DNA of 35,223 nt from Nanobdellota archaeon (lineage in GTDB: Archaea > Nanoarchaeota > Nanoarchaeia > Parvarchaeales > Parvarchaeaceae). Shown one piece after another: positions 7,356-15,449 of this stretch. The notes under the pieces are model-generated. The model searched no databases, had not been told where the DNA came from, and was given only the letters and a program-made list of their open reading frames with translations. Positions within the stretch are counted from its first letter, which is position 1; each line of letters starts with the position of its first letter. The position numbers were made by a program, and so were the translations under genes. The DNA lies in contig JAKBRA010000004.1 in assembly GCA_021834945.1 (NCBI GenBank), positions 1-35,223 of the forward strand, in the 5' to 3' direction.

Positions 7356-8102
7356 ATGCTTACAAATAACATGGGAAAATTGCCATTGAGAGGGGTATTT
7401 CTAGCATATGATCATGGGTTGGAACATGGACCGACTGATTTTAACGAGCTAAATGTATCACCAAAATACATAATAGACTTGGCAAAAAAAGCAGAAGTCG
7501 ATGCGCTAATATTTTTGAAAGGCAGCGCTATGCACTATTACAATAAAAAAGAAATAGGCATCCCATTAATATTGAAACTGAACGGCAAGACAAGATTATA
7601 CGGCGGTGAACCGTTTTCAACGCAGAATACCAGCGTTTCCGAGGCCATAAAGATAGGAGCAGCCGCAGTAGGTTATACAGTTTATTGGGGAAGTAAATAC
7701 GAAAAATATATGGTTAGAGAATTTGGCAAAATAGAAGAAGAAGCCCATTCCTTAGGCTTGCCAGTAATAATGTGGTCATATCCAAGGGGTAAAACCATAC
7801 CAGATGATGAGTCCCCGGAGATAGTCGCATACGCTGCGAGAGCGGCCTTTGAGATGGGCGCCGACATAGTCAAGCTAAAATACCCGGATGACGACTCAAA
7901 ATTGGATTGGATAGTAAAATCAGCAGACAAGACTAAGGTATTCCTTGCCGGTGGCAAGAAATTAGACACTGAGAATATTGAGCAACACGTCAAGAAAGCA
8001 ATCGGCTCTGGATTTAGTGGCATGGCAATAGGCAGGAATATATGGCAGAGCGACAATCCAGTAGAAAGAATAAAAGAACTTAAAAGCATAATAAAAGATT
8101 GA
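7356..8102 (+). CDS. Archaeal class I fructose-bisphosphate aldolase (DhnA family)
   Basis: A 248-residue TIM-barrel aldolase. AYDHGLEHGP (17-26) is the family's N-terminal signature, MWSYPRG (139-145) carries the catalytic Tyr, and ADIVKLKYP (169-177) carries the Schiff-base lysine, Lys173 or Lys175. GSGFSGMAIGRNIW near the end is the phosphate-binding strand. The reaction is fructose 1,6-bisphosphate to two triose phosphates. It is not the longer bifunctional aldolase/phosphatase. It begins 7 bases after the kinase stop and overlaps the ROK start. The N-terminus is about 10 residues shorter than many homologues. Confidence 0.9.
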   Translation: MLTNNMGKLPLRGVFLAYDHGLEHGPTDFNELNVSPKYIIDLAKKAEVDALIFLKGSAMHYYNKKEIGIPLILKLNGKTRLYGGEPFSTQNTSVSEAIKIGAAAVGYTVYWGSKYEKYMVREFGKIEEEAHSLGLPVIMWSYPRGKTIPDDESPEIVAYAARAAFEMGADIVKLKYPDDDSKLDWIVKSADKTKVFLAGGKKLDTENIEQHVKKAIGSGFSGMAIGRNIWQSDNPVERIKELKSIIKD

Positions 8103-8947
8103 TGGCAAAGGGTAAATTATGTATAGATATTGGCGGCACAAAGATCATATTTGCAATATTGGACAAGCCAGGGCATATACTTAAAAGTAGAAGGGTAAGT
8201 ACCCCAAAATCAAAAAACTTATTTTTAAAGATGTTAAGCGCTAATATAAACGATTATCTCAAGTTCTCAAATGGCATTATAAACGTTTCGATAGCGGGAA
8301 GGCTTGATGAAAATGGCAAGGTAGTATTTGCGCCAAATCTCCCAATATTCGGTTTTAATTTAAGGGATTTTATGAAAACTTTCTCAAAAAAAGTATCTAT
8401 AGAAAATGATGGAAACTGTTTTGGTATAGGCCAATTATATGAAAGCGGGCTTAAGAAATACAAAAGTGGCTTGGTTGTAGTGTGGGGAACAGGTATAGGG
8501 AGTTCGATAATATATTCTGGAAGGATTTACAAAGGAGGAGGATTTGCCACCGAGTCTGGGCACATGATTTATGATTATAACAGCGGAGAAGACGTAGAAA
8601 GCATTATAGGCGGCAAGAGCATAAAGCGGGTCTATGGGGTGGATGGTTTTAACTTGCATAAACTTGCCGAGAAAGGAGATAAAAAAGCTCTGAAAGCATT
8701 TGAGAAAATAGGCAGGATATTCGGTTTTTATCTTTCTTCTATGATATTCATATTGGATCCTGAGATCATAATACTTGGAGGAAGTTTTGTCAATTCCTGG
8801 AAATTTATGAAAAATAGCGTTTATGAAGTGCTGAGAGACAGACGCATAAGAAAAAGAATAACGGTAAGGATAGCCCGGGGAAAGTTTTATGTAATAAAAG
8901 GTTGTTATTTTATTGATGAATATGAAAACTCTAATAATAAATTATAA
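8102..8947 (+). CDS. ROK-family sugar kinase, probable glucokinase, lacking the ROK cysteine motif
   Basis: A 281-residue ROK kinase: phosphate loop DIGGTK (9-14), catalytic Asp103 in ENDGN, second phosphate motif GTGIGSS (129-135), and substrate Glu151 and His154 in ESGH. Glucose phosphorylation is inferred from the neighbouring glycolytic genes. Most ROK kinases, including archaeal glucokinases, follow GH with CxCGxxGCxE, which binds zinc; here the equivalent stretch (155-170) has no cysteine. ATG at 8102 shares its A with the aldolase TGA; the TTG one codon earlier is less likely. The gene overlaps the TIM start by about 26 bases. Confidence 0.85.
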   Translation: MAKGKLCIDIGGTKIIFAILDKPGHILKSRRVSTPKSKNLFLKMLSANINDYLKFSNGIINVSIAGRLDENGKVVFAPNLPIFGFNLRDFMKTFSKKVSIENDGNCFGIGQLYESGLKKYKSGLVVVWGTGIGSSIIYSGRIYKGGGFATESGHMIYDYNSGEDVESIIGGKSIKRVYGVDGFNLHKLAEKGDKKALKAFEKIGRIFGFYLSSMIFILDPEIIILGGSFVNSWKFMKNSVYEVLRDRRIRKRITVRIARGKFYVIKGCYFIDEYENSNNKL

Positions 8948-9602
8948 GGCATACGAAGAAGCCTTTACAAACGGCCTGGACATAGCAAGATATTCTAAGA
9001 AGTTATCAAAAACTTCCGGTGTAAGCATAATAGTTTCTCCACCATTTACGATTTTGAGGGATACTGCAAAAGTGGCGAAGACGATAGCACAGGGAGTGGA
9101 TGAAGTAGACCCAGGTGCTTTTACTGCTCACGTAACCTGGTTTGAATTAAAACAAGCAGCCGTTGCAGGAACACTTTTAAATCATTCCGAAGAGAGATAT
9201 GCACATTCAAAAAATGGGCCAATCGATTATGCCGCTCTAAAGATGGCTGTTGACAAATGCGCTAATGCAGGCATGGAAACCTATGTATGTGTACAGAATT
9301 TGGATGAAGCAAAAGAGGTATTAAAGATGAAGCCAACAGGGATAGCATATGAACCTCCCGAGTTAATAGGCGGGAACATATCCGTTTCAAATTCCAAGCC
9401 AGAAGTAGTAAAGGAATTCTGCAGTTTGGTAAAGGAAAATTCCAAGTCTCTTGCATTGATAGGCGCAGGTATAAAGGGAAAGGAAGACGCAGAGAAAAGC
9501 GTTGAGCTCGGAAGCGACGGTCTTCTGGTTGCATCCGGCATACTAAAATCGAAGGACTATAAATCCGTTATAAACGACCTTGTTGATGGGCTAAATAAGT
9601 GA
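8922..9602 (+). CDS. tpiA: Triosephosphate isomerase, archaeal type
   Basis: A 226-residue TIM, short as in archaea, where the tetrameric enzyme lacks some bacterial helices. Catalytic Asn7 and Lys9 in INYK, His88 in LLNHSEER, and Glu144 in AYEPPELIG are all present, and IGAGIKG then LLVASGIL form the phosphate site. It interconverts dihydroxyacetone phosphate and glyceraldehyde 3-phosphate. ATG at 8922 is chosen because INYK should lie within ten residues of the start; ATG 8916 is possible. It closes the glycolytic operon, and its last 12 bases overlap the convergent gene at 9591. Confidence 0.93.
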   Translation: MKTLIINYKAYEEAFTNGLDIARYSKKLSKTSGVSIIVSPPFTILRDTAKVAKTIAQGVDEVDPGAFTAHVTWFELKQAAVAGTLLNHSEERYAHSKNGPIDYAALKMAVDKCANAGMETYVCVQNLDEAKEVLKMKPTGIAYEPPELIGGNISVSNSKPEVVKEFCSLVKENSKSLALIGAGIKGKEDAEKSVELGSDGLLVASGILKSKDYKSVINDLVDGLNK

Positions 9603-10730
9603 GTTTATCTGTTTCAAATCAGCCTTAATCTGCGTTGAATTACACAGGCTTTTATTATAACCAACGTAGCTACACAGAATAGTCTGCATGAAGTAAACGC
9701 TGTCATTGAACGCCCTGCCAATAGTCTGGTTTGTTTTTATTAGCTGGTTAATCTGGCTTATATCTTTGTTTTCGAATATTTTAGGGTTTATCATTGATGA
9801 TACCTCTATGTATTTTCCACCGATATCAATAAATGGCATAAAATTCCCGATATTGTTGAAAAAGGGATAGACAGAATTCTGGTCAAATTCAAACAACTCT
9901 TTTTCAAGTATATTTACGTATCTGCTTGAGCTTAAGTTCTCTATATTTGAAGATTCTACGGCAAAGTATGGGCTTTCGTATCTGCTTCCGTTTATGACAT
10001 AAAACTGGGTATTGCCCAAGGTCTCTCCTGCTGAAAATGAAATCGATGGCGAAGTCATTGTGCTTAGATCGCTAAAGTTTCCGAATGCCTTCAATGCTTC
10101 GTATAATATCATGCTCTGAACGGCGCTAAAACTGGAATTACTGTAAATAAAGCTTATTATTGTTTTGTTTCCCGATCTGTATTCAGTCCCATTGAATAAA
10201 TATAGTATCTGGGAAGGGTTAATCACACTTTCACTGGTGTTTTGGTATACCCGTGACTGGTTGAATATATCAAATGCGGTTATTAGCCTTTCCTGTATCA
10301 AATCAAAATAAGTCATTCCTTTTGTGAGCCCTGACAAAAAGGGAGTGTTCAATACGAAAGTGCTACCCTCTATGTTAAACATGTTTAAATAGACCAAGCT
10401 GTCAAGTATGTTTTCAGAACTGTTCGTTTCATTTATTGTTATTGTAGGCAGGGCCGTAATGGAATAATTTGATACCAATGTACGGCCTTCCGAGCTGTTA
10501 AACGATACGTTGCCGAGCCGTAATTGCAGTTTATTCGAACCGAAGAGATTATAAATAACGTTCAGGGCGCTGTTGCTGCAGGTACTGCAGCCGTTGTAGA
10601 AAATCTCTATTGAACTTTGCTGATTGTTTGCAGCAGCGGTTTTCAATCCATTGTAGAAGAAAAGGAAGTACACCAAAACTACCAATACTACAAGGCCTAT
10701 CAGCAAGAATATACTTCTTTTCCCGTCCAT
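9591..10730 (-). CDS. Membrane-anchored thioredoxin-fold protein, DUF929-like
   Basis: 379 residues from ATG 10730; a TTG three codons upstream is possible. One N-terminal membrane helix (about 7-26) anchors an outside protein. The first module has IFYNGCSTCSN, a CxxC pair at Cys48 and Cys51, and a later ALPTI that fits a thioredoxin cis-Pro. The C-terminal half (INGSRYESPYFAVES, MPFIDIGGKY and two cysteines in the final 25 residues, ILC...SLC) recalls DUF929, a family of extracytoplasmic thioredoxin-like proteins of acidophilic archaea and actinobacteria. A role in disulfide chemistry of secreted proteins is inference. Many N-x-S/T sequons agree with an outside location. Confidence 0.6.
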   Translation of the reverse strand: MDGKRSIFLLIGLVVLVVLVYFLFFYNGLKTAAANNQQSSIEIFYNGCSTCSNSALNVIYNLFGSNKLQLRLGNVSFNSSEGRTLVSNYSITALPTITINETNSSENILDSLVYLNMFNIEGSTFVLNTPFLSGLTKGMTYFDLIQERLITAFDIFNQSRVYQNTSESVINPSQILYLFNGTEYRSGNKTIISFIYSNSSFSAVQSMILYEALKAFGNFSDLSTMTSPSISFSAGETLGNTQFYVINGSRYESPYFAVESSNIENLSSSRYVNILEKELFEFDQNSVYPFFNNIGNFMPFIDIGGKYIEVSSMINPKIFENKDISQINQLIKTNQTIGRAFNDSVYFMQTILCSYVGYNKSLCNSTQIKADLKQINSLI

Positions 10731-10774
10731 ATAAAACAATGTACTTAGCTTGTTATAGAATAATAAAGTAACGT

Positions 10775-11551
10775 TTACTCAAATATCCTGCTTAGATCTT
10801 TGAGGTGCGTTTCTTCTGTCGTTGAAAGTTTAATCGGAGTAACGGTTATTTTTCCGTCGAACAGGTTATAGAGGTCTGCGTTTTTATCCAGATCTTTTCT
10901 AAGCGTTCCATAAAGCCAGTAATAATCTTTGCCGTTCGGGTCTTTCTTCTTTATCACCAAATCGTCAAATACCCTTTTGTCCGTTTTTACCAGCTTTATC
11001 TTGGTTTTTGTGTTTATTTTAAGCGGCAGGTTTACGTTGATCATGTCAATATTTTTTGGGAAGCCCTTTATTTTAAGGTTTTTAAGTATCTTGACTATGC
11101 TCTCATACGAATCTCTCATGTTTTTATCGATTTCAGCCTGAGTCATATCAGGTGATAAGTTCTTTGAAAATGCTATGCTGGGTATCTCCGATATTGCAGC
11201 GAACATAGCCGCAGATATTGTGCCTGATGAGTATACAGTTTCTAAACCGGCATTCATCCCTTCGTTTACTCCTGATAGCACCATCGATACCTTGTTTTTA
11301 AATAGGTGGTAGATTGACATGAACACGCAGTCTGCAGGCGTCCCGGATACGGTATAACAAGGCATGTCTCTATAATTGATTTTATCTACGCGCAGTGGTT
11401 TATGGAAAGTAAAGCTCATTCCGCTAGAACTTTGCAGTTTATCCGGTGAAACCACCATAACTTCAGAACCGAAGACCTTTTTAGCGGCTTTGTATAAAAT
11501 GTGCAGTCCCTCTGTTTTATAACCGTCATCATTGGTCACAAGTACTACCAT
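10775..11551 (-). CDS. surE: 5'/3'-nucleotidase SurE
   Basis: A 258-residue SurE-family phosphatase. TNDDG (6-10) supplies the metal ligands Asp8 and Asp9, LQSSSG (39-44) the Ser ligand and SGVNEG (93-98) the Asn ligand; SGTPADCV (69-76) is the other hallmark. Family members dephosphorylate nucleoside 5'- and 3'-monophosphates with divalent metals. ATG at 11551 places the motif at the very N-terminus as usual. The gene sits between the stalk operon and the DUF929-like gene on the same strand, with small gaps, so it may be co-transcribed. Confidence 0.94.
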   Translation of the reverse strand: MVVLVTNDDGYKTEGLHILYKAAKKVFGSEVMVVSPDKLQSSSGMSFTFHKPLRVDKINYRDMPCYTVSGTPADCVFMSIYHLFKNKVSMVLSGVNEGMNAGLETVYSSGTISAAMFAAISEIPSIAFSKNLSPDMTQAEIDKNMRDSYESIVKILKNLKIKGFPKNIDMINVNLPLKINTKTKIKLVKTDKRVFDDLVIKKKDPNGKDYYWLYGTLRKDLDKNADLYNLFDGKITVTPIKLSTTEETHLKDLSRIFE

Positions 11552-11598
11552 ATCTTTATTTACATCTTGATCTATTTATCTTTCAGTTATTGTTGCTT

Positions 11599-11898
11599 TT
11601 AACCAAAAAGACTACTTAAACCAGCAGCAGCTTCCTCTGCGCTTTTAGCCTCTTCTTTGTGAGGTTCCTCTTTCTTAGTCTCTTTGCTTGGCTGCGCGGC
11701 AGGAGCCTGTGCAACTTGTGCAGTTTGAGCCTCTTCTATTATCTTGTTAATGTCCACTCCTTTTAATGCAGAGACAACTACTTTTATCTGCGCATCGTCA
11801 GGTTGTGCTCCTGTAGATGAAATTACATTCTTAAGCGAATCTTCTGTAATCTCTTTTCCTAAGCTATTCAATAACATTGCAGCGTATACATACTCCAT
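11599..11898 (-). CDS. rpl12: Ribosomal stalk protein P1 (aL12)
   Basis: A 99-residue archaeal stalk protein: an N-terminal helical dimerisation domain (about 1-58; MEYVYAAMLLNSLGKEI), an Ala/Gln hinge (about 60-72), a charged Lys/Glu segment, and the C-terminal GLSSLFG that binds elongation factors. It follows P0 after two bases in the order uL1-P0-P1. It retains the factor-binding tail that the P0 here lacks. Confidence 0.95.
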   Translation of the reverse strand: MEYVYAAMLLNSLGKEITEDSLKNVISSTGAQPDDAQIKVVVSALKGVDINKIIEEAQTAQVAQAPAAQPSKETKKEEPHKEEAKSAEEAAAGLSSLFG

Positions 11899-11900
11899 AT

Positions 11901-12746
11901 TTATTTGCCTCCTATCACCTTGTTTATTGCATCGGCCTGATACAGCGCCTTTGCCAATATGTCTCTTGCATTCGAACTTGAGACTATATTTCTATTTACA
12001 GATAAAAATCTTACTCCTATATAAATCTTTTTAATTGCATATTTTATTGAATATTTGTTAGGAATGTCCGTTTTTATCGATATGTCAAGCGCAGCTCTGA
12101 ATATTTTAGAAACTTCGCTTATGTAGGTTTCTTTCTTGGTATACAGCAGGTCCTTACTGAATAGATTCTTCCCGTCATAAGCATAAACTATAGACAGCAC
12201 TAACTCTTTCGGCCTTATGTCCATGCTTGAAAGTATACCTGCTATTTTGTCGCTTACTTTTTCCCCCCTTTTGACAACAGTACTGTCGGATAGTATGCTT
12301 ATCTTCCCGCCCTCGTTTTTTGTCTTAACGCCTATGGATGAGAACTGTGAAAGCATAGGCCCCGGAGGAAACGGCGTTGGTCCGCTCGGCAGTATTATGT
12401 CTTTATCAGATGTTTCTCCAGATTTCAGTTTTGTAAAGGTACTGTTGTCCATCGCTTCTCTTGCGATGTCAAATGGATCCTCATTGGAAAGAAGAAGAAC
12501 AGGCATCTTTACATCAGATACCTTCTCTGAAAGCTTGAATCCTGCCTGATTTATTGCATTGTATATAACCACCTTATTTGCGTAGATAAACTCGACTTTC
12601 CCCCTAAAAACCTTTTTCAGTCTTTCAAAGCTTTCAGAAGGATATCCTGCAATTTCTATTATACCTATGGTCTTGTACCCCTTTATTTTTTTGTTTAGCT
12701 CTGTAGCCATCTTCTCTTTTTGCGTCGATCCCCTGGATTTTTTCAT
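11901..12746 (-). CDS. rpl10: Ribosomal stalk base protein P0 (uL10), no acidic tail
   Basis: A 281-residue P0. The N-terminal rRNA-binding domain (KTIGIIEIAGYPS to about residue 105) and the archaeal insertion domain with LPSGPTPFPPGP (about 120-131) are typical. The C-terminal part ends with a helix, ILAKALYQADAINKVIGGK, resembling a P1-binding spine helix, and then stops. Characterised archaeal P0 proteins run to about 340 residues and end in a charged linker plus a GLFG-type tail; that part is absent. The start overlaps the uL1 stop by 4 bases. Confidence 0.92.
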   Translation of the reverse strand: MKKSRGSTQKEKMATELNKKIKGYKTIGIIEIAGYPSESFERLKKVFRGKVEFIYANKVVIYNAINQAGFKLSEKVSDVKMPVLLLSNEDPFDIAREAMDNSTFTKLKSGETSDKDIILPSGPTPFPPGPMLSQFSSIGVKTKNEGGKISILSDSTVVKRGEKVSDKIAGILSSMDIRPKELVLSIVYAYDGKNLFSKDLLYTKKETYISEVSKIFRAALDISIKTDIPNKYSIKYAIKKIYIGVRFLSVNRNIVSSSNARDILAKALYQADAINKVIGGK

Positions 12747-13387
12747 ATAGTAACCTTTTTGCCCATTGTAGGCTTCAAATACATGTGCTTTATGCTAGCA
12801 TCTCCATTTAGAAGATTAGATTTTATAAATGAATATATTGACATTACATTTTCAATAATCCTCTCTTTCTGCGAGTCCTGATTTCCCACCTTAACACTTA
12901 CAGCATTGGTTTTCTTAGTGTTTATTTTTACCAGGTTTTCAACCTTTTTAGCCTGCGTTTTAAGGTCCGATGCGGGAGTGATTATAGTGTTTGTTTTTGG
13001 ATTTGGCATTTTGTTTGCGGCAGTAAGCTGTTTACCGAATTTTGCGGCCATCTGCGCCATTATTGAGGCTTCTGCGAAAAAATAGTCATATCCTTTTATG
13101 AGTTTTCTTATGGACTTTTTGTCAAATGTTTGAAAGTCATCCTTTAGAATAGTTTTTGAAAAAACCTCGTTTGCCTTTGTTATTAAATCTTTATCTACGA
13201 AGCCGCAAGTTTTAATTTCTTTTACCGTATTCGGAAGCGTGAATACCGTGTCCAACGGAGTCTCTGATTTGTTCTTCCTAGGTCTAAGTATTGTTATAAA
13301 GTCTATAGACTGCTTGAATTCCCTCTTGTTTTCGTCTATTTCCTTTAACACTTCTGACAATGCCTTTTCGACGTTTTCTTTCTCCAT
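12743..13387 (-). CDS. rpl1: Large-subunit ribosomal protein uL1
   Basis: A 214-residue uL1, of normal archaeal length, which forms the L1 stalk near the E site. It shows the two-domain order with DFITILRPRKNK near residue 30 and the C-terminal domain resuming at VENLVKINTKKTNAVSVKVGNQ; GNGQ-like ends are typical. It is first of the uL1-P0-P1 operon; uL11, often upstream in archaea, is not adjacent. Archaeal L1 often represses its own message by binding a leader structure, but I could not identify such a site. Confidence 0.9.
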   Translation of the reverse strand: MEKENVEKALSEVLKEIDENKREFKQSIDFITILRPRKNKSETPLDTVFTLPNTVKEIKTCGFVDKDLITKANEVFSKTILKDDFQTFDKKSIRKLIKGYDYFFAEASIMAQMAAKFGKQLTAANKMPNPKTNTIITPASDLKTQAKKVENLVKINTKKTNAVSVKVGNQDSQKERIIENVMSIYSFIKSNLLNGDASIKHMYLKPTMGKKVTI

Positions 13388-13501
13388 ACGATTGAAATAT
13401 AAAGAAACCTAATGTTTTTAAAGCTTTTTAAGTTTTCCGTTTTGCAGGCATCCGTTATTCGAGTATAATTATAATAATGACGCTGGAGTATATCTTATTA
13501 T

Positions 13502-14776
13502 ATGAAACCTTCCGATATCCTGAAATACTACCTGAATGACAACGTAATAAACAGGCTGTTGAACGTTAAAGACAGGGAATGCGCTGCAAGATACTACGAC
13601 AAGTTCGGTAAAAGGCCGATGCTTTTTCAATATCCCAGCGATGTGGAGACGCTAATCAAAAGCGGAGCCACCAGTTTCCACGTAAGCGAAGAGCGCTGGA
13701 TTAATCCATTATTGCTTGACAAAGAGCTTCCAAAGGACCAGTTGGATGACATGAGGAAAGGCTGGGACCTTCTTATCGACGTGGACTGCAAGATACTGGA
13801 CATTTCAAAGATTTTCACTAAAATGATAGTAGATAAAATAGGGAGTGAAGGCGTAAAAAGCACGTCAGTCAAGTTCAGCGGCGGCAGCGGTTTCCATGTG
13901 CTGGTTCCTTATGAAACTTTTCCGGATTCTATAAACGGCATTAGCACGAAAAGGCTTTTTCCGGACGCTCCCATGGTCGTATCAATTTTTCTTAAGAACG
14001 AACTTAAAGACAGGCTGGAACGCGAGGTAAAGAATTATGGCGTAGACAGGATAGCGAAGGAACTAAACATTGAAAAAGAGAAATTTTACCAGGATGGCAA
14101 ATTCGATCCTTACTCAATAATAGACATAGACACCGTGCTCATATCGGAGAGACACATGTTCAGGATGCAGTACTCCCTTAATGAGAAAAAGTGGTTCGTT
14201 TCAATCCCGATAGATAAGAACAAAGTGGAGGAGTTTAATATTGAACAGGCAAAGCCTGAAAACGTCGATACAAAGCTGGACTTTTTCGATCTCTCACCGC
14301 AGAGAAACGAGGCTTCTTCGCTCTTTATACGTGCATATGATGCCTTTCAATCGGAAGATAGGAAAGCAGCGGAACCGGCCGAAACAAAGTCATTCATGCC
14401 GGTTTCTCTCCCATTAGACGTTACAAAACTTCCTCCATGCATAAAAATAATATTAAACGGTCTTTCTGATGGAAGGAAACGCAGCGTATTCATACTCGTG
14501 AACTTTTTAAGGAGCATAGGCAGAACAAAGGAAGAGATAACGAGCTTCCTCATAGAATGGAATAACAAAAACAAGCCCCCTTTGAAACAGAACCTTATTT
14601 TACAGCAGGTTGAATACGCCTTTTCAGGAAAATCCTATCCGCCTCCAAACTGTGATTCAAAGGGATATTACAAATTTTTTAACGTCTGTTTTCCTGATCA
14701 AACGTGTAAATTTATAAAGAATCCGCTGTCTTACTACATAAGAGTAAACGCTAAAAATCACAAGAAAACCAGATAG
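13502..14776 (+). CDS. Single-chain DNA primase: PriS fused to the PriL Fe-S domain
   Basis: A 424-residue fusion. The PriS part has catalytic DVD (Asp93, Asp95), nucleotide-site FSGGSGFH (125-132), and the third metal region DIDTVLISERHMFRM (208-222). After a linker (about 283-308) comes a PriL C-terminal domain: LPPC with Cys313, a helical stretch DGRKRSVFILVNFLRSIG, then Cys384, Cys396 and Cys402, the four ligands of the primase 4Fe-4S cluster, and PLSYY. Most archaea encode PriS and PriL separately; a fused form is known in Nanoarchaeum equitans. It makes RNA or DNA primers for replication. The convergent HAD gene overlaps its last 19 bases. Confidence 0.9.
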   Translation: MKPSDILKYYLNDNVINRLLNVKDRECAARYYDKFGKRPMLFQYPSDVETLIKSGATSFHVSEERWINPLLLDKELPKDQLDDMRKGWDLLIDVDCKILDISKIFTKMIVDKIGSEGVKSTSVKFSGGSGFHVLVPYETFPDSINGISTKRLFPDAPMVVSIFLKNELKDRLEREVKNYGVDRIAKELNIEKEKFYQDGKFDPYSIIDIDTVLISERHMFRMQYSLNEKKWFVSIPIDKNKVEEFNIEQAKPENVDTKLDFFDLSPQRNEASSLFIRAYDAFQSEDRKAAEPAETKSFMPVSLPLDVTKLPPCIKIILNGLSDGRKRSVFILVNFLRSIGRTKEEITSFLIEWNNKNKPPLKQNLILQQVEYAFSGKSYPPPNCDSKGYYKFFNVCFPDQTCKFIKNPLSYYIRVNAKNHKKTR

Positions 14777-15411
14777 TTTCTCTTAATAAACGAAGACAAT
14801 GATTTTATGTCGCTGAAATACTTATAGCCCAATTTCTTTAGTTTTGGATTATTTACGCCTATAAAGGTTACTCCTGCGTTTACGCTTGCGGCGTAATCAG
14901 TTTCGGCATCACCCACGTAAAACGTTCTTTTTTTGTCGGCATTAAGCAGTTTTAGCGCCATGTTTATAATGTACGGGTTAGGCTTTTCATATTTTAATGC
15001 CGGAGAATTTACTATCTTTGCCAGGGAACCCAGCTGGAGGTAAGGTTTCACTTTTGACAGTTCCTCGGAGTTCATTGAAGTTGCTATGCAAAAAGCGATT
15101 TTTTTATTTTTTATGAATCTTATAAGCTGCAATGAGCCAGGATAAAATTTTATTTGCTTTACGTAATTCTTAGTAAACATTGCATCTTTAAGTTTTATTA
15201 TGTCCTCCATCTGTTTATTGCTTAATTTAAGGTTATATTTATCCGATGCTATCCCAAGCATTTTTTTGGATGGGAACCTTATATTGTTGTATATGAATTT
15301 CAGTGGCAGAGTATCCTTTCCAAGAATGCGGTCGGTGGCCTTTTTTATCAGTTCTGAATGTACCTTGAAACTGTTTATCAAAGTTCCATCCAAATCAAAT
15401 ATTATCGCCAT
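14758..15411 (-). CDS. HAD-superfamily phosphatase (phosphoglycolate phosphatase-like)
   Basis: A 217-residue HAD enzyme with all four motifs: DLDGT (Asp6 nucleophile, Asp8 acid-base), Thr111 in CIATS, Lys143 in YEKPNPYI, and YVGDAETD with Asp168 and Asp172. An alpha-helical C1 cap between motifs I and II (about 15-85) places it in subfamily IA with phosphoglycolate and beta-phosphoglucomutase-like enzymes. The substrate is not predictable. It is convergent with, and overlaps by 19 bases, the primase gene. Confidence 0.88.
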   Translation of the reverse strand: MAIIFDLDGTLINSFKVHSELIKKATDRILGKDTLPLKFIYNNIRFPSKKMLGIASDKYNLKLSNKQMEDIIKLKDAMFTKNYVKQIKFYPGSLQLIRFIKNKKIAFCIATSMNSEELSKVKPYLQLGSLAKIVNSPALKYEKPNPYIINMALKLLNADKKRTFYVGDAETDYAASVNAGVTFIGVNNPKLKKLGYKYFSDIKSLSSFIKRNYLVFL

Positions 15412-15449
15412 TCAATATTTTAAGTCTTCTAGTAAAAATACTTAACTTT

